Positions 24,646 through 33,320 of a stretch of DNA of 64,000 nucleotides are shown one piece after another. Each line of letters begins with the position of its first letter. The stretch's first letter is position 1. The DNA lies in the NCBI GenBank assembly GCA_900472625.1, contig UCIT01000062.1:60031-124030 (forward strand), in the 5' to 3' direction. The notes under the pieces were generated by a model, which saw nothing but the letters and a program-made list of their open reading frames with translations, did no database searches and was not told the origin of the DNA. The position numbers and the translations under genes were made by a program. The DNA comes from Hyphomicrobiales bacterium. GTDB taxonomy: Bacteria; Pseudomonadota; Alphaproteobacteria; Rhizobiales; Rhizobiaceae.

Positions 24646-26529
24646 ATGATCACGATTAGCGATATTTCCGCCCGTATTGCAGGCCGCCTGCTTCTGGACC
24701 ACGCCAGCGTTTCGCTGCCCTCGGGCACGAAAGCTGGCCTCGTTGGCCGCAACGGCGCCGGCAAGTCCACCTTGTTCCGCATCATCACCGGCGATCTCGG
24801 TGCCGAAACCGGCTCGATCTCGCTGCCGAAAAATGCGCGCATGGGTCAGGTCGCGCAGGAGGCACCTGGCACCGAAGATTCGCTGATCGAAATCGTGCTC
24901 GCCGCCGACAAGGAGCGTAGCGCGCTGATGGCGGAGGCCGAAACGGCGACAGATCCGCATCGTATCGCCGAGATCCAGATGCGCCTGGTCGACATCGACG
25001 CGCATTCGGCAGAATCGCGCGCCGCAAGCATTCTGTCCGGCCTCGGCTTCAATCAGGAAGCGCAGGCGCGACCGGCATCGTCCTTCTCAGGCGGATGGCG
25101 GATGCGCGTGGCGCTGGCCTCGGTGCTGTTTACCGAGCCGGATCTGCTGTTGCTCGACGAGCCGACCAACTATCTCGACCTCGAAGGCACACTCTGGCTC
25201 GAGGATTATATCCGCCGTTACCCGCACACCGTGCTGATCATCAGCCATGACCGCGACCTGCTCAACAACGCGGTCAACTCGATCGTGCATCTCGACCAGA
25301 AGAAGCTGACCTTCTATCGCGGCGGCTACGACCAGTTCGAGCGGCAGAAGGCGGAGGCCGACGAGCTGCAGACCAAGGCCAAGGCGAAGAACGACGCGGC
25401 GCGCAAGCACCTGCAGGGCTTCATTGACCGCTTCAAGGCCAAGGCCTCGAAGGCACGGCAGGCGCAGAGCCGCGTCAAGGCACTGGAGCGCATGGGCACC
25501 GTCGCGTCGGTCATCGAGGACCATGTCCAGCCGATCACCTTCCCCGAGCCCGAGAAGCAGCCCGCCTCCCCGATCGTCGCCATCAACAGCGGCGCCGTCG
25601 GCTACGAGCCCGGCAACCCGATCCTGAAGGGTCTCAATCTGCGCATCGACAACGACGACCGTATCGCGCTGCTCGGCTCGAACGGCAACGGCAAGTCGAC
25701 CTTCGCGAAATTCATCTCCGGACGGCTGGCCGCCGACAGCGGCGAGGTGAAGCTGGCGCCGAGCCTGAAGATCGGTTTCTTCGCCCAACACCAGCTCGAC
25801 GATCTTATTCCAGACCAATCCGCCGTCGAGCACGTGCGCCGGCTGATGCCTGATGCGCCGGAGGCCAAGGTCCGCGCTCGCGTCGCGCAGATGGGTCTGG
25901 CGACCGAGAAGATGGCGACCGCCGCCAAGGATCTCTCGGGTGGCGAAAAGGCCCGCCTGCTGATGGGTCTTGCCGCGTTCCACGCGCCGAACCTGCTCAT
26001 ACTCGACGAACCGACCAACCACCTCGACATCGACAGCCGCCGGGCGCTGATCGAGGCGCTGAACGACTACGAAGGCGCCGTCATCCTGATCTCGCATGAT
26101 CGCTACCTGATCGAGGCCACGGTCGACCGGCTCTGGCTGGTCAATAACGGCACGGTCGCCGCGTTTGAAGGCGACATGGACGAATACCGAGATCTGATTG
26201 TCTCTTCCGGTAAAAAAAAAGAAGAAAAGCCGCAACTGATTGAGGACGCAGCAACCAAGGCGGATCAGCGCAAGCTGAACGCCGAGCGGCGTGCCTCGCT
26301 CGCGCCGCTGAAGAAAAAGATCAACGAAATCGAATCGTTGACAGGCAAGCTGGAGAAACTGATTCAGGGTCTTGATGCAGAGCTTGCGGATCCTGTTCTT
26401 TACGAAAAGGCCCCCGCCAAGGCTGCCGACAAGGCCAAGCAACGTGGCGAAGCCGCCGCCAAGCTGGCTGCGGCCGAAGAACAGTGGCTGGAGCTTTCCT
26501 CGGAATACGAAGAGGCTATGGCAGGATAG
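24646..26529 (+). CDS. ABC-F family ATPase (Uup/YheS-like)
   Basis: A 627-residue soluble protein with two ABC domains and no membrane part, acting on ribosomes. Domain 1 has Walker A GRNGAGKST (about residues 34-42), signature SFSGGWRMR and Walker B LLLLDEPTNYLD. A linker rich in Lys/Ala follows. Domain 2 has GSNGNGKST, signature DLSGGEKAR and LLILDEPTNHLD. A charged coiled-coil tail runs from about residue 520. An A9 run sits at 26212-26220 between domain 2 and the tail. It starts 47 bp after the GGDEF gene. Likely a translation factor like YheS; antibiotic resistance is not implied. Confidence 0.92.
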   Translation: MITISDISARIAGRLLLDHASVSLPSGTKAGLVGRNGAGKSTLFRIITGDLGAETGSISLPKNARMGQVAQEAPGTEDSLIEIVLAADKERSALMAEAETATDPHRIAEIQMRLVDIDAHSAESRAASILSGLGFNQEAQARPASSFSGGWRMRVALASVLFTEPDLLLLDEPTNYLDLEGTLWLEDYIRRYPHTVLIISHDRDLLNNAVNSIVHLDQKKLTFYRGGYDQFERQKAEADELQTKAKAKNDAARKHLQGFIDRFKAKASKARQAQSRVKALERMGTVASVIEDHVQPITFPEPEKQPASPIVAINSGAVGYEPGNPILKGLNLRIDNDDRIALLGSNGNGKSTFAKFISGRLAADSGEVKLAPSLKIGFFAQHQLDDLIPDQSAVEHVRRLMPDAPEAKVRARVAQMGLATEKMATAAKDLSGGEKARLLMGLAAFHAPNLLILDEPTNHLDIDSRRALIEALNDYEGAVILISHDRYLIEATVDRLWLVNNGTVAAFEGDMDEYRDLIVSSGKKKEEKPQLIEDAATKADQRKLNAERRASLAPLKKKINEIESLTGKLEKLIQGLDAELADPVLYEKAPAKAADKAKQRGEAAAKLAAAEEQWLELSSEYEEAMAG

Positions 26530-26599
26530 CCACAGGCGTTCTTCAAGCGTGCCCGATTTGACATTTGTTAGGGCTCTCACGACCGAAAGCAACCGATCG

Positions 26600-26607
26600 T
26601 TAACCAT
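26600..26607 (+). promoter_or_regulatory. TTAACCAT motif (CtrA half-site-like) upstream of the deacetylase
   Basis: TTAACCAT at 26600-26607, 52 bases before the polysaccharide deacetylase ATG. The same 10 bases (TTAACCATAA) occur upstream of the outer-membrane-protein gene at 15565. TTAACCAT is associated with CtrA control in alphaproteobacteria; binding here is inference. Confidence 0.35.
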
Positions 26608-26619
26608 AATTCGAAAGGT

Positions 26620-26652
26620 TGTCTCAACATTCATTACTGATTTGTTGAGACA
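26620..26652. promoter_or_regulatory. Inverted repeat overlapping the deacetylase ribosome-binding site
   Basis: TGTCTCAACA (26620-26629) and TGTTGAGACA (26643-26652) are perfect 10-bp inverted repeats, 13 bases apart. The only Shine-Dalgarno-like sequence (GAGA, 26647-26650, 8 bases before the ATG at 26659) is inside the right arm. It can be a DNA operator or an RNA hairpin that hides the start. Confidence 0.6.
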
Positions 26653-26658
26653 CTCTTC

Positions 26659-27498
26659 ATGCACCGTTTCGCTTTCTACTCCGGTCTTATTCTCTGCACC
26701 GCTCTTGCGGGCTGCCAAACAACCAAGCAACCCGCACCTGACAAGACGATCAAGACCTCGTCGATCGTCGCACCGGAAGGCAAGCAGAATACGGCCGACA
26801 GCGATGGCGCCGAGCTGTCCGCATCGCGTCGCTTCGGCAAGCAGCACCACCTCGCCGGCCGGACCATGACCGTCTCTTCGGTCCACGATATCCGCCTGCA
26901 GGACAAGGAAGTCATCCTCAGCTTCGACGATGGCCCGATCCCAGGACGTACCGACCGCGTGCTGGCGACGCTCGACGAATTCGGCGTCAAGGGCGCCTTC
27001 ATGATGGTCGGCGAGATGGCGTCGCTGCATCCGGAACTGGCCCGCAAGGTGGCCATGGACGGCAATGCCATCGGTAGCCACACCTACAAGCACGACAACC
27101 TCGCATCGCTGAGCTTCGACATGGCGATGGCCGAGGTCACGCGTGGCGAAGCGGCGGTGACGAAGGCGACAGGCGTTGAAGTCAACTTCTTCCGCTTCCC
27201 TTATCTGGCGGATAGCCACAAGCTGCGCGCGGCGATTGCCATGCGCGAGATGGTGGTCATGGACGTCGATGTCGACAGCAAGGATTATTTCAACACGACG
27301 CCGGCTTCCGTCACCAAACGGACGATGGACCTGCTGCACAAGCGCGGCCGCGGCATCATCCTGATGCATGATATCCACAACCGGACCGTCACCATGCTGC
27401 CGACGCTGCTCTCGAAGCTGGAAGCCGAAGGCTACAAGGTGGTAACGCTGAAATTCAAGAAGGCCACGCCCGCGCCTGCCGTCATGGCTTCGCTTTGA
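26659..27498 (+). CDS. Polysaccharide deacetylase lipoprotein (NodB homology domain)
   Basis: A 279-residue carbohydrate esterase family 4 protein. A lipoprotein signal ends in LAGC (Cys19), and a linker of about 60 residues leads to the NodB domain: SFDDGPIPGRTDRVL (catalytic Asp and metal Asp), then the metal-binding GSHTYKHDNL (HxxxxH), the FRFPYLADS segment and IILMHDIHNRT. It probably deacetylates N-acetyl or O-acetyl sugars of peptidoglycan or surface polysaccharide from the inner or outer membrane face. It lies alone between an ABC-F gene and a sugar dehydrogenase gene. Confidence 0.9.
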   Translation: MHRFAFYSGLILCTALAGCQTTKQPAPDKTIKTSSIVAPEGKQNTADSDGAELSASRRFGKQHHLAGRTMTVSSVHDIRLQDKEVILSFDDGPIPGRTDRVLATLDEFGVKGAFMMVGEMASLHPELARKVAMDGNAIGSHTYKHDNLASLSFDMAMAEVTRGEAAVTKATGVEVNFFRFPYLADSHKLRAAIAMREMVVMDVDVDSKDYFNTTPASVTKRTMDLLHKRGRGIILMHDIHNRTVTMLPTLLSKLEAEGYKVVTLKFKKATPAPAVMASL

Positions 27499-27518
27499 AC
27501 GACCTGTTGTAATCGCGG

Positions 27519-27546
27519 TGCCGGCGCTTGCCCGCCGGCATCTTTC
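27519..27546 (+). terminator. Hairpin terminator after the deacetylase gene
   Basis: TGCCGGCG (27519-27526) pairs with CGCCGGCA (27533-27540) across a 6-base loop and is followed by TCTTTCT. The T run is short, so termination strength is uncertain. Confidence 0.6.
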
Positions 27547-27609
27547 TGATAAAACAGGCGCCAAAATAAATCATACTATTGAGCGAAACACCGAACGCGA
27601 GCAAGCAGC

Positions 27610-28536
27610 ATGTCATCCATCAATCTCGCCATCGTCGGCGTCGGCAAGATCGTCCGCGACCAGCACCTCCCCTCCATCGCCAAGAACCCGGATTTCAACC
27701 TGATCGCCACGGCGAGCCGCAACGGCACTATCGACGGCGTCCAGGCCTTCACGACGATCGAAGCCATGCTCGACGCCGTGCCCGAGATTGACGCCGTCTC
27801 GCTTTGTATGCCGCCGCAGTACCGCTATGATGCCGCCCACAAAGCGCTGTCCGCGGGCAAGCATGTGTTTATGGAAAAGCCGCCCGGCGCGACGCTGAGC
27901 GAAGTTGCCGACCTCGAGAAGCTTGCCGCATCCAAGGGCCTGTCGCTGTTTGCCAGCTGGCATTCGCGCTATGCCGCCGCTGTCGAGGCGACGAAGTCTT
28001 TCCTGGCATCGACAGAGATCAAGAGCGTTCATGTCGTCTGGAAGGAAGATGTGCGCCAGTGGCATCCGAACCAGGACTGGATCTGGCAGGCCGGGGGGCT
28101 TGGCGTGTTCGATCCCGGCATCAATGCCCTGTCGATCGTCACCCATATCCTGCCGAAGGCGATCTTCCTGACCAGCGCGACGCTTGAGTTCCCAGAAAAC
28201 CGCGATGCGCCGATCGCTGCCGATCTGCACTTCAAGAACGCCGACAACGTTCCTGCTCATGTCGAATTCGACTGGCGCCAGACCGGCAAGCAGAGCTGGG
28301 ACATTTTCGCCGAAACCGCGGCGGGCCAGATGGTTCTTGCCGAGGGCGGTTCGAAGCTTTCGGTCAACGGCGAACTCAAATTCGAAGCACCGGAAGAGGA
28401 ATATCCGTCGCTCTACCGGCGCTTTGCCGAAATCGTCAAGGCGGACGAGTCGGATGTCGACCTGGCGCCGCTGCGCCATGTCGCCGACGCCTTCATGCTC
28501 GGAAAGCGCAAATTCGTCGAGGCGTTCCACGATTGA
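27610..28536 (+). CDS. Gfo/Idh/MocA oxidoreductase, D-galactose 1-dehydrogenase-like
   Basis: A 308-residue NAD(P)-dependent sugar dehydrogenase. The Rossmann motif GVGKIVRDQHLP (residues 10-21) and the conserved EKPPGAT near residue 92 mark the Gfo/Idh/MocA family. GKIVRDQHLPSI and WHSRYAAAV, with the GGLGVFDPGINALSI segment, resemble D-galactose / L-arabinose 1-dehydrogenases. It would oxidise an aldose to its lactone. No sugar transporter or other pathway gene adjoins it, so the exact sugar is inferred. Confidence 0.82.
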   Translation: MSSINLAIVGVGKIVRDQHLPSIAKNPDFNLIATASRNGTIDGVQAFTTIEAMLDAVPEIDAVSLCMPPQYRYDAAHKALSAGKHVFMEKPPGATLSEVADLEKLAASKGLSLFASWHSRYAAAVEATKSFLASTEIKSVHVVWKEDVRQWHPNQDWIWQAGGLGVFDPGINALSIVTHILPKAIFLTSATLEFPENRDAPIAADLHFKNADNVPAHVEFDWRQTGKQSWDIFAETAAGQMVLAEGGSKLSVNGELKFEAPEEEYPSLYRRFAEIVKADESDVDLAPLRHVADAFMLGKRKFVEAFHD

Positions 28537-28597
28537 TTCGAAATTGCCGAACCTCGTGATATTCTAGGGCAATGACCCGGTATCGCGGAGGTTCGGC

Positions 28598-29143
28598 ATG
28601 CGGGATGATGAGTCGTTCGGTCTCGGCCTGAAAAACCAGACGGTTTCTCTGGCGACGCCCAACAGCTTGTGGCACGACGCCTATGAACAGGAAGCGGAGG
28701 CCATCCGCGACGCTCTCGGCGACATGGCGATCGACATCCAGCATGTCGGCAGTACGGCTATTCCCAACATCAAGGCAAAGCCGATCATCGACATCATGGT
28801 CGGCATCCGCCATTTTGCCGATGGCCTTGCCTGCGTCGGCGCGATGGAGAGCATCGGCTACGACTACGCCGGCACGGACATCGTTCCCGACGATCATATT
28901 TTCGGCCGCGGCATCAAGGGCGAGACGCGAACGCATCTCGTGCATGTGGTCGAATACCAGGGCAGCCACTGGAACCGGATGCTGGCCTTTCGCAACGCCC
29001 TGCGCGCCAAGCCTGAACTCGCCCGCGCCTATGAGCAGCTGAAGGTCGGGCTGGCCGACACGCATGCGCAAAGCCGTGCCGAGTACACCAAGTCGAAGCA
29101 CGACTTCATCGACAAGGTGGTGGCGGACGCCGGGCTGACCTGA
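28598..29143 (+). CDS. GrpB / UPF0157 family protein
   Basis: A 181-residue protein of the GrpB nucleotidyltransferase-like family. Conserved HVGSTAIPNIKAKPIIDIMVG occupies about residues 49-69, where the GSTA-x-D pattern recalls a nucleotidyltransferase active site, and THLVHVVEYQGSHWNRML follows. Some GrpB domains are fused to CoaE; biochemical role unclear. It is 61 bp after the sugar dehydrogenase and convergent with holC. Confidence 0.88.
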   Translation: MRDDESFGLGLKNQTVSLATPNSLWHDAYEQEAEAIRDALGDMAIDIQHVGSTAIPNIKAKPIIDIMVGIRHFADGLACVGAMESIGYDYAGTDIVPDDHIFGRGIKGETRTHLVHVVEYQGSHWNRMLAFRNALRAKPELARAYEQLKVGLADTHAQSRAEYTKSKHDFIDKVVADAGLT

Positions 29144-29152
29144 TCGACCCAG

Positions 29153-29602
29153 TCAGGCCTTCTTCTCCCAGCGGCCTTCCTGCGTCTGCTGCCAATATGT
29201 CAGGCTGTGGCCCTCGCCTTTCAGCTTCTTCCATTGCGCGCGCGCGCCTTCAAGCTGTTCCTGGTCGTAACCATCAAACATGAAGACGACGCGCTCATAG
29301 GGGGCGAGCGGCGGTGGCTCGGCGCCGCCGACGATGAAGCGCACGGTCGCGCTATTGGCATTGCCGTCGGTCACAGTGAGAAGAACCGGCTGATTGCCGG
29401 CCAGATCGCCCTCGTCGGTTCCGTGCGGCAGGAAGCTGTCTTCACGAAACGTCCAGAGATGCGCATCCAGCGCATCCCTGTGTGCCGTTTCCTTCATCTG
29501 CACGGCAACGCGCCAGCCGCGCTCGACACTCTTGTCGAGCAGCGGCGGGAGTGCATCTTCCAGCTTGGATTCGGTCAGATGATAGAATAGGACCTCGGTC
29601 AT
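29153..29602 (-). CDS. holC: DNA polymerase III chi subunit
   Basis: Links the clamp loader to SSB in the replisome. 149 residues. The N-terminus EVLFYHLTESKLEDALPPLLDKSVERGWRVAVQ and LWTFREDSFLPHGTDEGD are typical of HolC. ATG 29602 overlaps the pepA stop by four bases, the pepA-holC coupling found in many Proteobacteria. Confidence 0.93.
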   Translation of the reverse strand: MTEVLFYHLTESKLEDALPPLLDKSVERGWRVAVQMKETAHRDALDAHLWTFREDSFLPHGTDEGDLAGNQPVLLTVTDGNANSATVRFIVGGAEPPPLAPYERVVFMFDGYDQEQLEGARAQWKKLKGEGHSLTYWQQTQEGRWEKKA

Positions 29603-31098
29603 GATTCGTAGTTGGCGCGAACCAGCTGGTCGAGAAGGCGCACGCCGTAGCCCGAGCCCCAGGACTGGTTGATTTCATCGAGCGGCGAGCCCATCGCCGT
29701 ACCGGCGATATCGAGATGCGCCCAAGGCGTGTCGCCGACGAAGCGCTTGATGAAGTGCGCCGCGGTGATCGAACCGGCATGGCGGCCGCCGGTGTTCTTC
29801 ATGTCGGCGAACTTGCTGTCGATCATCTTGTCGTATTCCTTGCCCATCGGCATGCGCCAGAGCCGCTCATGCGTCTCGATGCCCGCGGCTGTCAGCTGCT
29901 CGGAAAGCTGGTCGTCGTTGGAAAACAGGCCGGCCTGGATGTTGCCGAGTGCGACGAGGATGGCGCCGGTCAACGTCGCGAGGTCGATCATGAACTTCGG
30001 CTTGAAGCGATCGTTGCAATACCAGATGGCATCGCCGAGCACGAGACGGCCCTCAGCATCGGTGTTGATCACCTCGATTGTCTGGCCAGACATCGACGTG
30101 ACGATGTCGCCGGGGCGCTGCGCGTTGCCATCGGGCATGTTCTCGACGAGGCCGATGATGCCGACAACGTTGGCCTTCGCCTTGCGGGCTGCAAGCACAT
30201 GCATGAGGCCGGTGACGGCGGCAGCACCTCCCATGTCGCCCTTCATGTCTTCCATGCCGCCGGCCGGCTTGATGGAGATGCCGCCGGTGTCGAAGACGAC
30301 GCCCTTGCCGATGAAGGCGACCGGCTGCTCGCCGCTCTTGCCGCCCTTCCACTGCATGATGGCCAGGCGCGGCGGACGCACGGAGCCCTGCGCAACCCCA
30401 AGCAGCGCGCCCATGCCGAGCTTCGTCATCTCTTTCTCGGTCAGGATCTCGACCTCAACGCCAAGCTTTTCGAGTTCCTTGGCCTTGGCGGCGAATTCCA
30501 CCGGTCCCAGGATGTTGGCGGGCTCGTTGACGAGATCGCGGGCGAGATTGACGCCATTGGCCACGGCCTGCGCGGTCTCGAATGCCTTGGAGGCCTCCTT
30601 AGCAGTGGCCGTGACGATGCGGACCGTGACGGCACCATTGCCAGCCTTGCCGTTGTTGTCGTCGTCGGACTTCTTCGTCTTGTAGGTGTCGAAACCATAG
30701 GCGCGCAGCTGCATGCCAAGCCCGAAGTCGGCTGCCTGCGCCGGCGTCACGTCAACGCCGGGTGCGTCGATGAAGATCGTCACGTCGGTGGTGTTCTTGA
30801 TCTTGGAAGCCGCCGCACCGCCGGCCTTCAGCCAGTCGAAGGAAGCGAGGTCCGCGGACTTGCCGAGGCCGATCACGAAGATTCGTTCAGCCGCAGAGCC
30901 CTCGGGCGCGACGATATCGAGAGCCGTGGCCAGCTTGGCGGTAAATCCCGCAATCTTGGCCGCCTTCGCGACCACGCCGGACGGATCGGCGGCGCTGACG
31001 CCTGCAGCGGTATCCGCGTCCTTGGTCTTGAGCAGAATGGCGTAACCGCCGGCAATCTCGGCAGATTTTTCAAATGAAATTTCGAATTTGGCTGACAT
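29599..31098 (-). CDS. pepA: Leucyl aminopeptidase (M17)
   Basis: A hexameric, two-metal aminopeptidase of 499 residues. The signature NTDAEGRLVLGD and the metal/catalytic region GKGVVFDTGGISIKPAGGMEDMKGDMGG are intact. GGAGAAGAC precedes the ATG at 31096-31098, which fixes the start; the frame continues to 31164 without a better one. In gammaproteobacteria PepA also binds DNA in site-specific recombination; that role is not implied here. It is coupled to holC. Confidence 0.96.
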   Translation of the reverse strand: MSAKFEISFEKSAEIAGGYAILLKTKDADTAAGVSAADPSGVVAKAAKIAGFTAKLATALDIVAPEGSAAERIFVIGLGKSADLASFDWLKAGGAAASKIKNTTDVTIFIDAPGVDVTPAQAADFGLGMQLRAYGFDTYKTKKSDDDNNGKAGNGAVTVRIVTATAKEASKAFETAQAVANGVNLARDLVNEPANILGPVEFAAKAKELEKLGVEVEILTEKEMTKLGMGALLGVAQGSVRPPRLAIMQWKGGKSGEQPVAFIGKGVVFDTGGISIKPAGGMEDMKGDMGGAAAVTGLMHVLAARKAKANVVGIIGLVENMPDGNAQRPGDIVTSMSGQTIEVINTDAEGRLVLGDAIWYCNDRFKPKFMIDLATLTGAILVALGNIQAGLFSNDDQLSEQLTAAGIETHERLWRMPMGKEYDKMIDSKFADMKNTGGRHAGSITAAHFIKRFVGDTPWAHLDIAGTAMGSPLDEINQSWGSGYGVRLLDQLVRANYES

Positions 31099-31270
31099 GT
31101 CTTCTCCAGTGGGATTGTCGAAATCCTCTTGCGCAATCATCTCGGGTTTCGCATCCGAAGACAAGTCTTTGTCGCGGACCGCAATCCTTGAGATCGCGGA
31201 AGTTGCGTCAACAAGCCGTCATCTGCGCGCCTTATTGATCCTGGCTGACGGACGGGTTGGGAATCGATCT

Positions 31271-32047
31271 TTGAACGCAATATTGAGGACATTGAGTTCT
31301 GTAGCCAGACCCAGCGCCCGCTACGGCGCTGCCGACGCGTTCAAGGCGCAGCTGATCACGTGGCTGGCGCTGCTGGCATTCTTCCATATCTTTCCACAAG
31401 TCGATCTGTATGTTTCAGAACACTTTTTCGTTCGTGAAGTCTGCAGCGCAAGCATTTCGATCCGCGAGACGTGTGGGCATTTCCCCTACCGGCAGGAACT
31501 GTCACTACAACTGCTTCGTACGTTGTTTCTCCGCTTGCCCTACGTGGTCACGGCCGTGCTACTTTGGAAGCTGGCCGACTGTTACAGCCATTGTGGCGCA
31601 ACCTTCGACGCCAATCGAGCAAGGGCGTTAAAGATCGCACTTGGCTCTCTCATTGCCGGGCCGATCGTCCTGGTGAACATGATCCTCAAGGATCATTCCG
31701 GCCGGCCAAGACCTTCGGGCACGCTGGATTTCGGCGGCAGTCTGGATTTCGTCCAGGCCGGATCGCTCATTGGAAAATGCGTGTCTAACTGTTCCTTCAT
31801 TTCCGGCGAAGCAGCCGGTGCCGGATGGCTTCTCTGCCTTGTCTTCCTGGCGCCGCGCTCGATCCGGCCAGCACTTTTCATTCCGCTCGCGGCCATTTCA
31901 CTATTGGCACCGGCCTTGCGCGTCGCCTTTGGCGCTCACTTCCTCTCGGACGTTATCCTCGGCTGGCTCTCGTCGCTCGTCGTCTTCGCAGCCGTCCTCG
32001 CCCTGACCGATTCGCCACAGCCGGAAAAAAAACTGAAAATTGAATGA
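31271..32047 (+). CDS. PAP2-family phosphatase-like membrane protein (start uncertain)
   Basis: About 258 residues with several membrane helices. Motif 1 K-x6-RP is KDHSGRPRP (about 31688). Motif 2 reads SFISGEA rather than PSGH: Glu (31808-31810) replaces the usual His. Motif 3 is RVAFGAHFLSDV, with its His. This belongs to the lipid-phosphate phosphatase family and could act on lipid A or undecaprenyl phosphates, given lptF next door. The only in-frame ATG (31097) lies inside the divergent pepA start region; TTG at 31271, 31283 or 31292 is more likely. 31271 is a guess. Confidence 0.72.
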   Translation: MNAILRTLSSVARPSARYGAADAFKAQLITWLALLAFFHIFPQVDLYVSEHFFVREVCSASISIRETCGHFPYRQELSLQLLRTLFLRLPYVVTAVLLWKLADCYSHCGATFDANRARALKIALGSLIAGPIVLVNMILKDHSGRPRPSGTLDFGGSLDFVQAGSLIGKCVSNCSFISGEAAGAGWLLCLVFLAPRSIRPALFIPLAAISLLAPALRVAFGAHFLSDVILGWLSSLVVFAAVLALTDSPQPEKKLKIE

Positions 32048-32144
32048 ATTTTCGAGGGTGGCTTGTCGCAAAAGCAAACCAAAAAGCGTAGATGGTTTGC
32101 GCTGCATAGCGGCAAGACTTCGCGAAGAGCGTTCAAGGGCGTGC

Positions 32145-33320
32145 ATGAAACTGCTTGAAACATACATATTGAGGCGCGTGGGCCAGATGTTTCTGGTCGC
32201 CCTATTGCCGGTGCTCGCGATCATATGGACGACGCAAGTGCTGCAGCGCATCAATCTGGTGACGGATAGCGGCCAGTCGGTCGGTTCGTTCGCCAAGCTT
32301 GCGACGCTTATCCTGCCGTCGATCATTCCCGTCGTCCTGCCGTTCGCACTTGTCATCGCCGTCACCCAGACACTGACGACGATGAACAACGATTCGGAGC
32401 TGGCCGTCATCGACGCAGCCGGCGCGCGCCGCAGCATCATCTGGCGGCCAATTATTATTCTCGCAGCCGTGATCAGCGTCTTCTCCTTCTTCGTCGACAA
32501 CGTTGTCGAGCCAAAAGCCAAGACTGCCGTAAGGCAAATGGTTGCAGCGGCTTACGCCGATCTTCTGTCGACGGTGATCGAGGAAAAGAACTTTCGCCGG
32601 ATCGATACCGGCCTTTACGTGCAGATTTCCGAGCGCCTCGCCGGCCGCGTCCTGAAGGGGCTGTTCGTCGTCGACGAGCGCGATCCCGCCTTCGAACTGA
32701 TCTATTACGCCCGCGAAGGCGCCGTTGACGAAAAGGGTACCTCGCTGATCATGCATGACGGCGAAGTGCACCGGAAAACGCCCGCTGGCGACGTCTCCGT
32801 CATCCGATTCGATTCCTATTCCTTCGATCTATCCGACCTGACCCAGAACAAGGGACAGTCCACGCTTCGCGCATCCGACCGCGAGCTGCCGTTCCTCCTC
32901 AGTCCGGATCCGAACGACAAGGACTACATTTCGAAACCGGGCAATTATCGCGCCGAGTTGCACCGACGATTGACCGACTGGGTGCTGCCGCTCGTCTATG
33001 CGCTGATTTCGCTGGCGATCGCCGGTGACGCGCGATCCCATCGCGAGGCGCGGCTGCATCCGATGGTGTCGGCGCTGGTGATGGCGTTCGTCGTGCGGTG
33101 GGCGACATTCTATGCCGCCAACCAGATCGACGATAAACCGATCTACATCGCGGTGCTTTACGCCATTCCGATCATTATCAGCATAACCTCGGTGGCATCG
33201 CTGGTCCTGCACAGGCGGATATCGCTGGTGGGCTTCGTGGCCATTCAGGTCGTTGCACTTTGGCGCAAGGTCCATCGACTACTTCCGAAGTCTGCCGGTC
33301 CCTCGGTGGGAGGTCGCTGA
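32145..33320 (+). CDS. lptF: LPS export ABC transporter permease LptF
   Basis: One of two permeases that extract lipopolysaccharide from the inner membrane. 391 residues: three N-terminal helices, a periplasmic jellyroll domain (about residues 105-295) and three C-terminal helices. The N-terminus LLETYILRRVGQMFLVAL and the late HREARLHPMVSALVMAF are typical. The ATG at 32145 is chosen; the frame is open to 32040 but lacks a plausible site. Its stop shares one base with the lptG ATG (TGATG). Confidence 0.93.
   Translation: MKLLETYILRRVGQMFLVALLPVLAIIWTTQVLQRINLVTDSGQSVGSFAKLATLILPSIIPVVLPFALVIAVTQTLTTMNNDSELAVIDAAGARRSIIWRPIIILAAVISVFSFFVDNVVEPKAKTAVRQMVAAAYADLLSTVIEEKNFRRIDTGLYVQISERLAGRVLKGLFVVDERDPAFELIYYAREGAVDEKGTSLIMHDGEVHRKTPAGDVSVIRFDSYSFDLSDLTQNKGQSTLRASDRELPFLLSPDPNDKDYISKPGNYRAELHRRLTDWVLPLVYALISLAIAGDARSHREARLHPMVSALVMAFVVRWATFYAANQIDDKPIYIAVLYAIPIIISITSVASLVLHRRISLVGFVAIQVVALWRKVHRLLPKSAGPSVGGR

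Noticed and set aside
24646..26529. ABC-F protein as an antibiotic-resistance determinant
   Set aside because: Its neighbours and architecture fit the housekeeping Uup/YheS group; nothing suggests a resistance role.
25087..27564. An 825-codon frame antisense to the ABC-F and deacetylase genes
   Set aside because: It crosses two good genes and their intergenic region and has biased composition with no motif.
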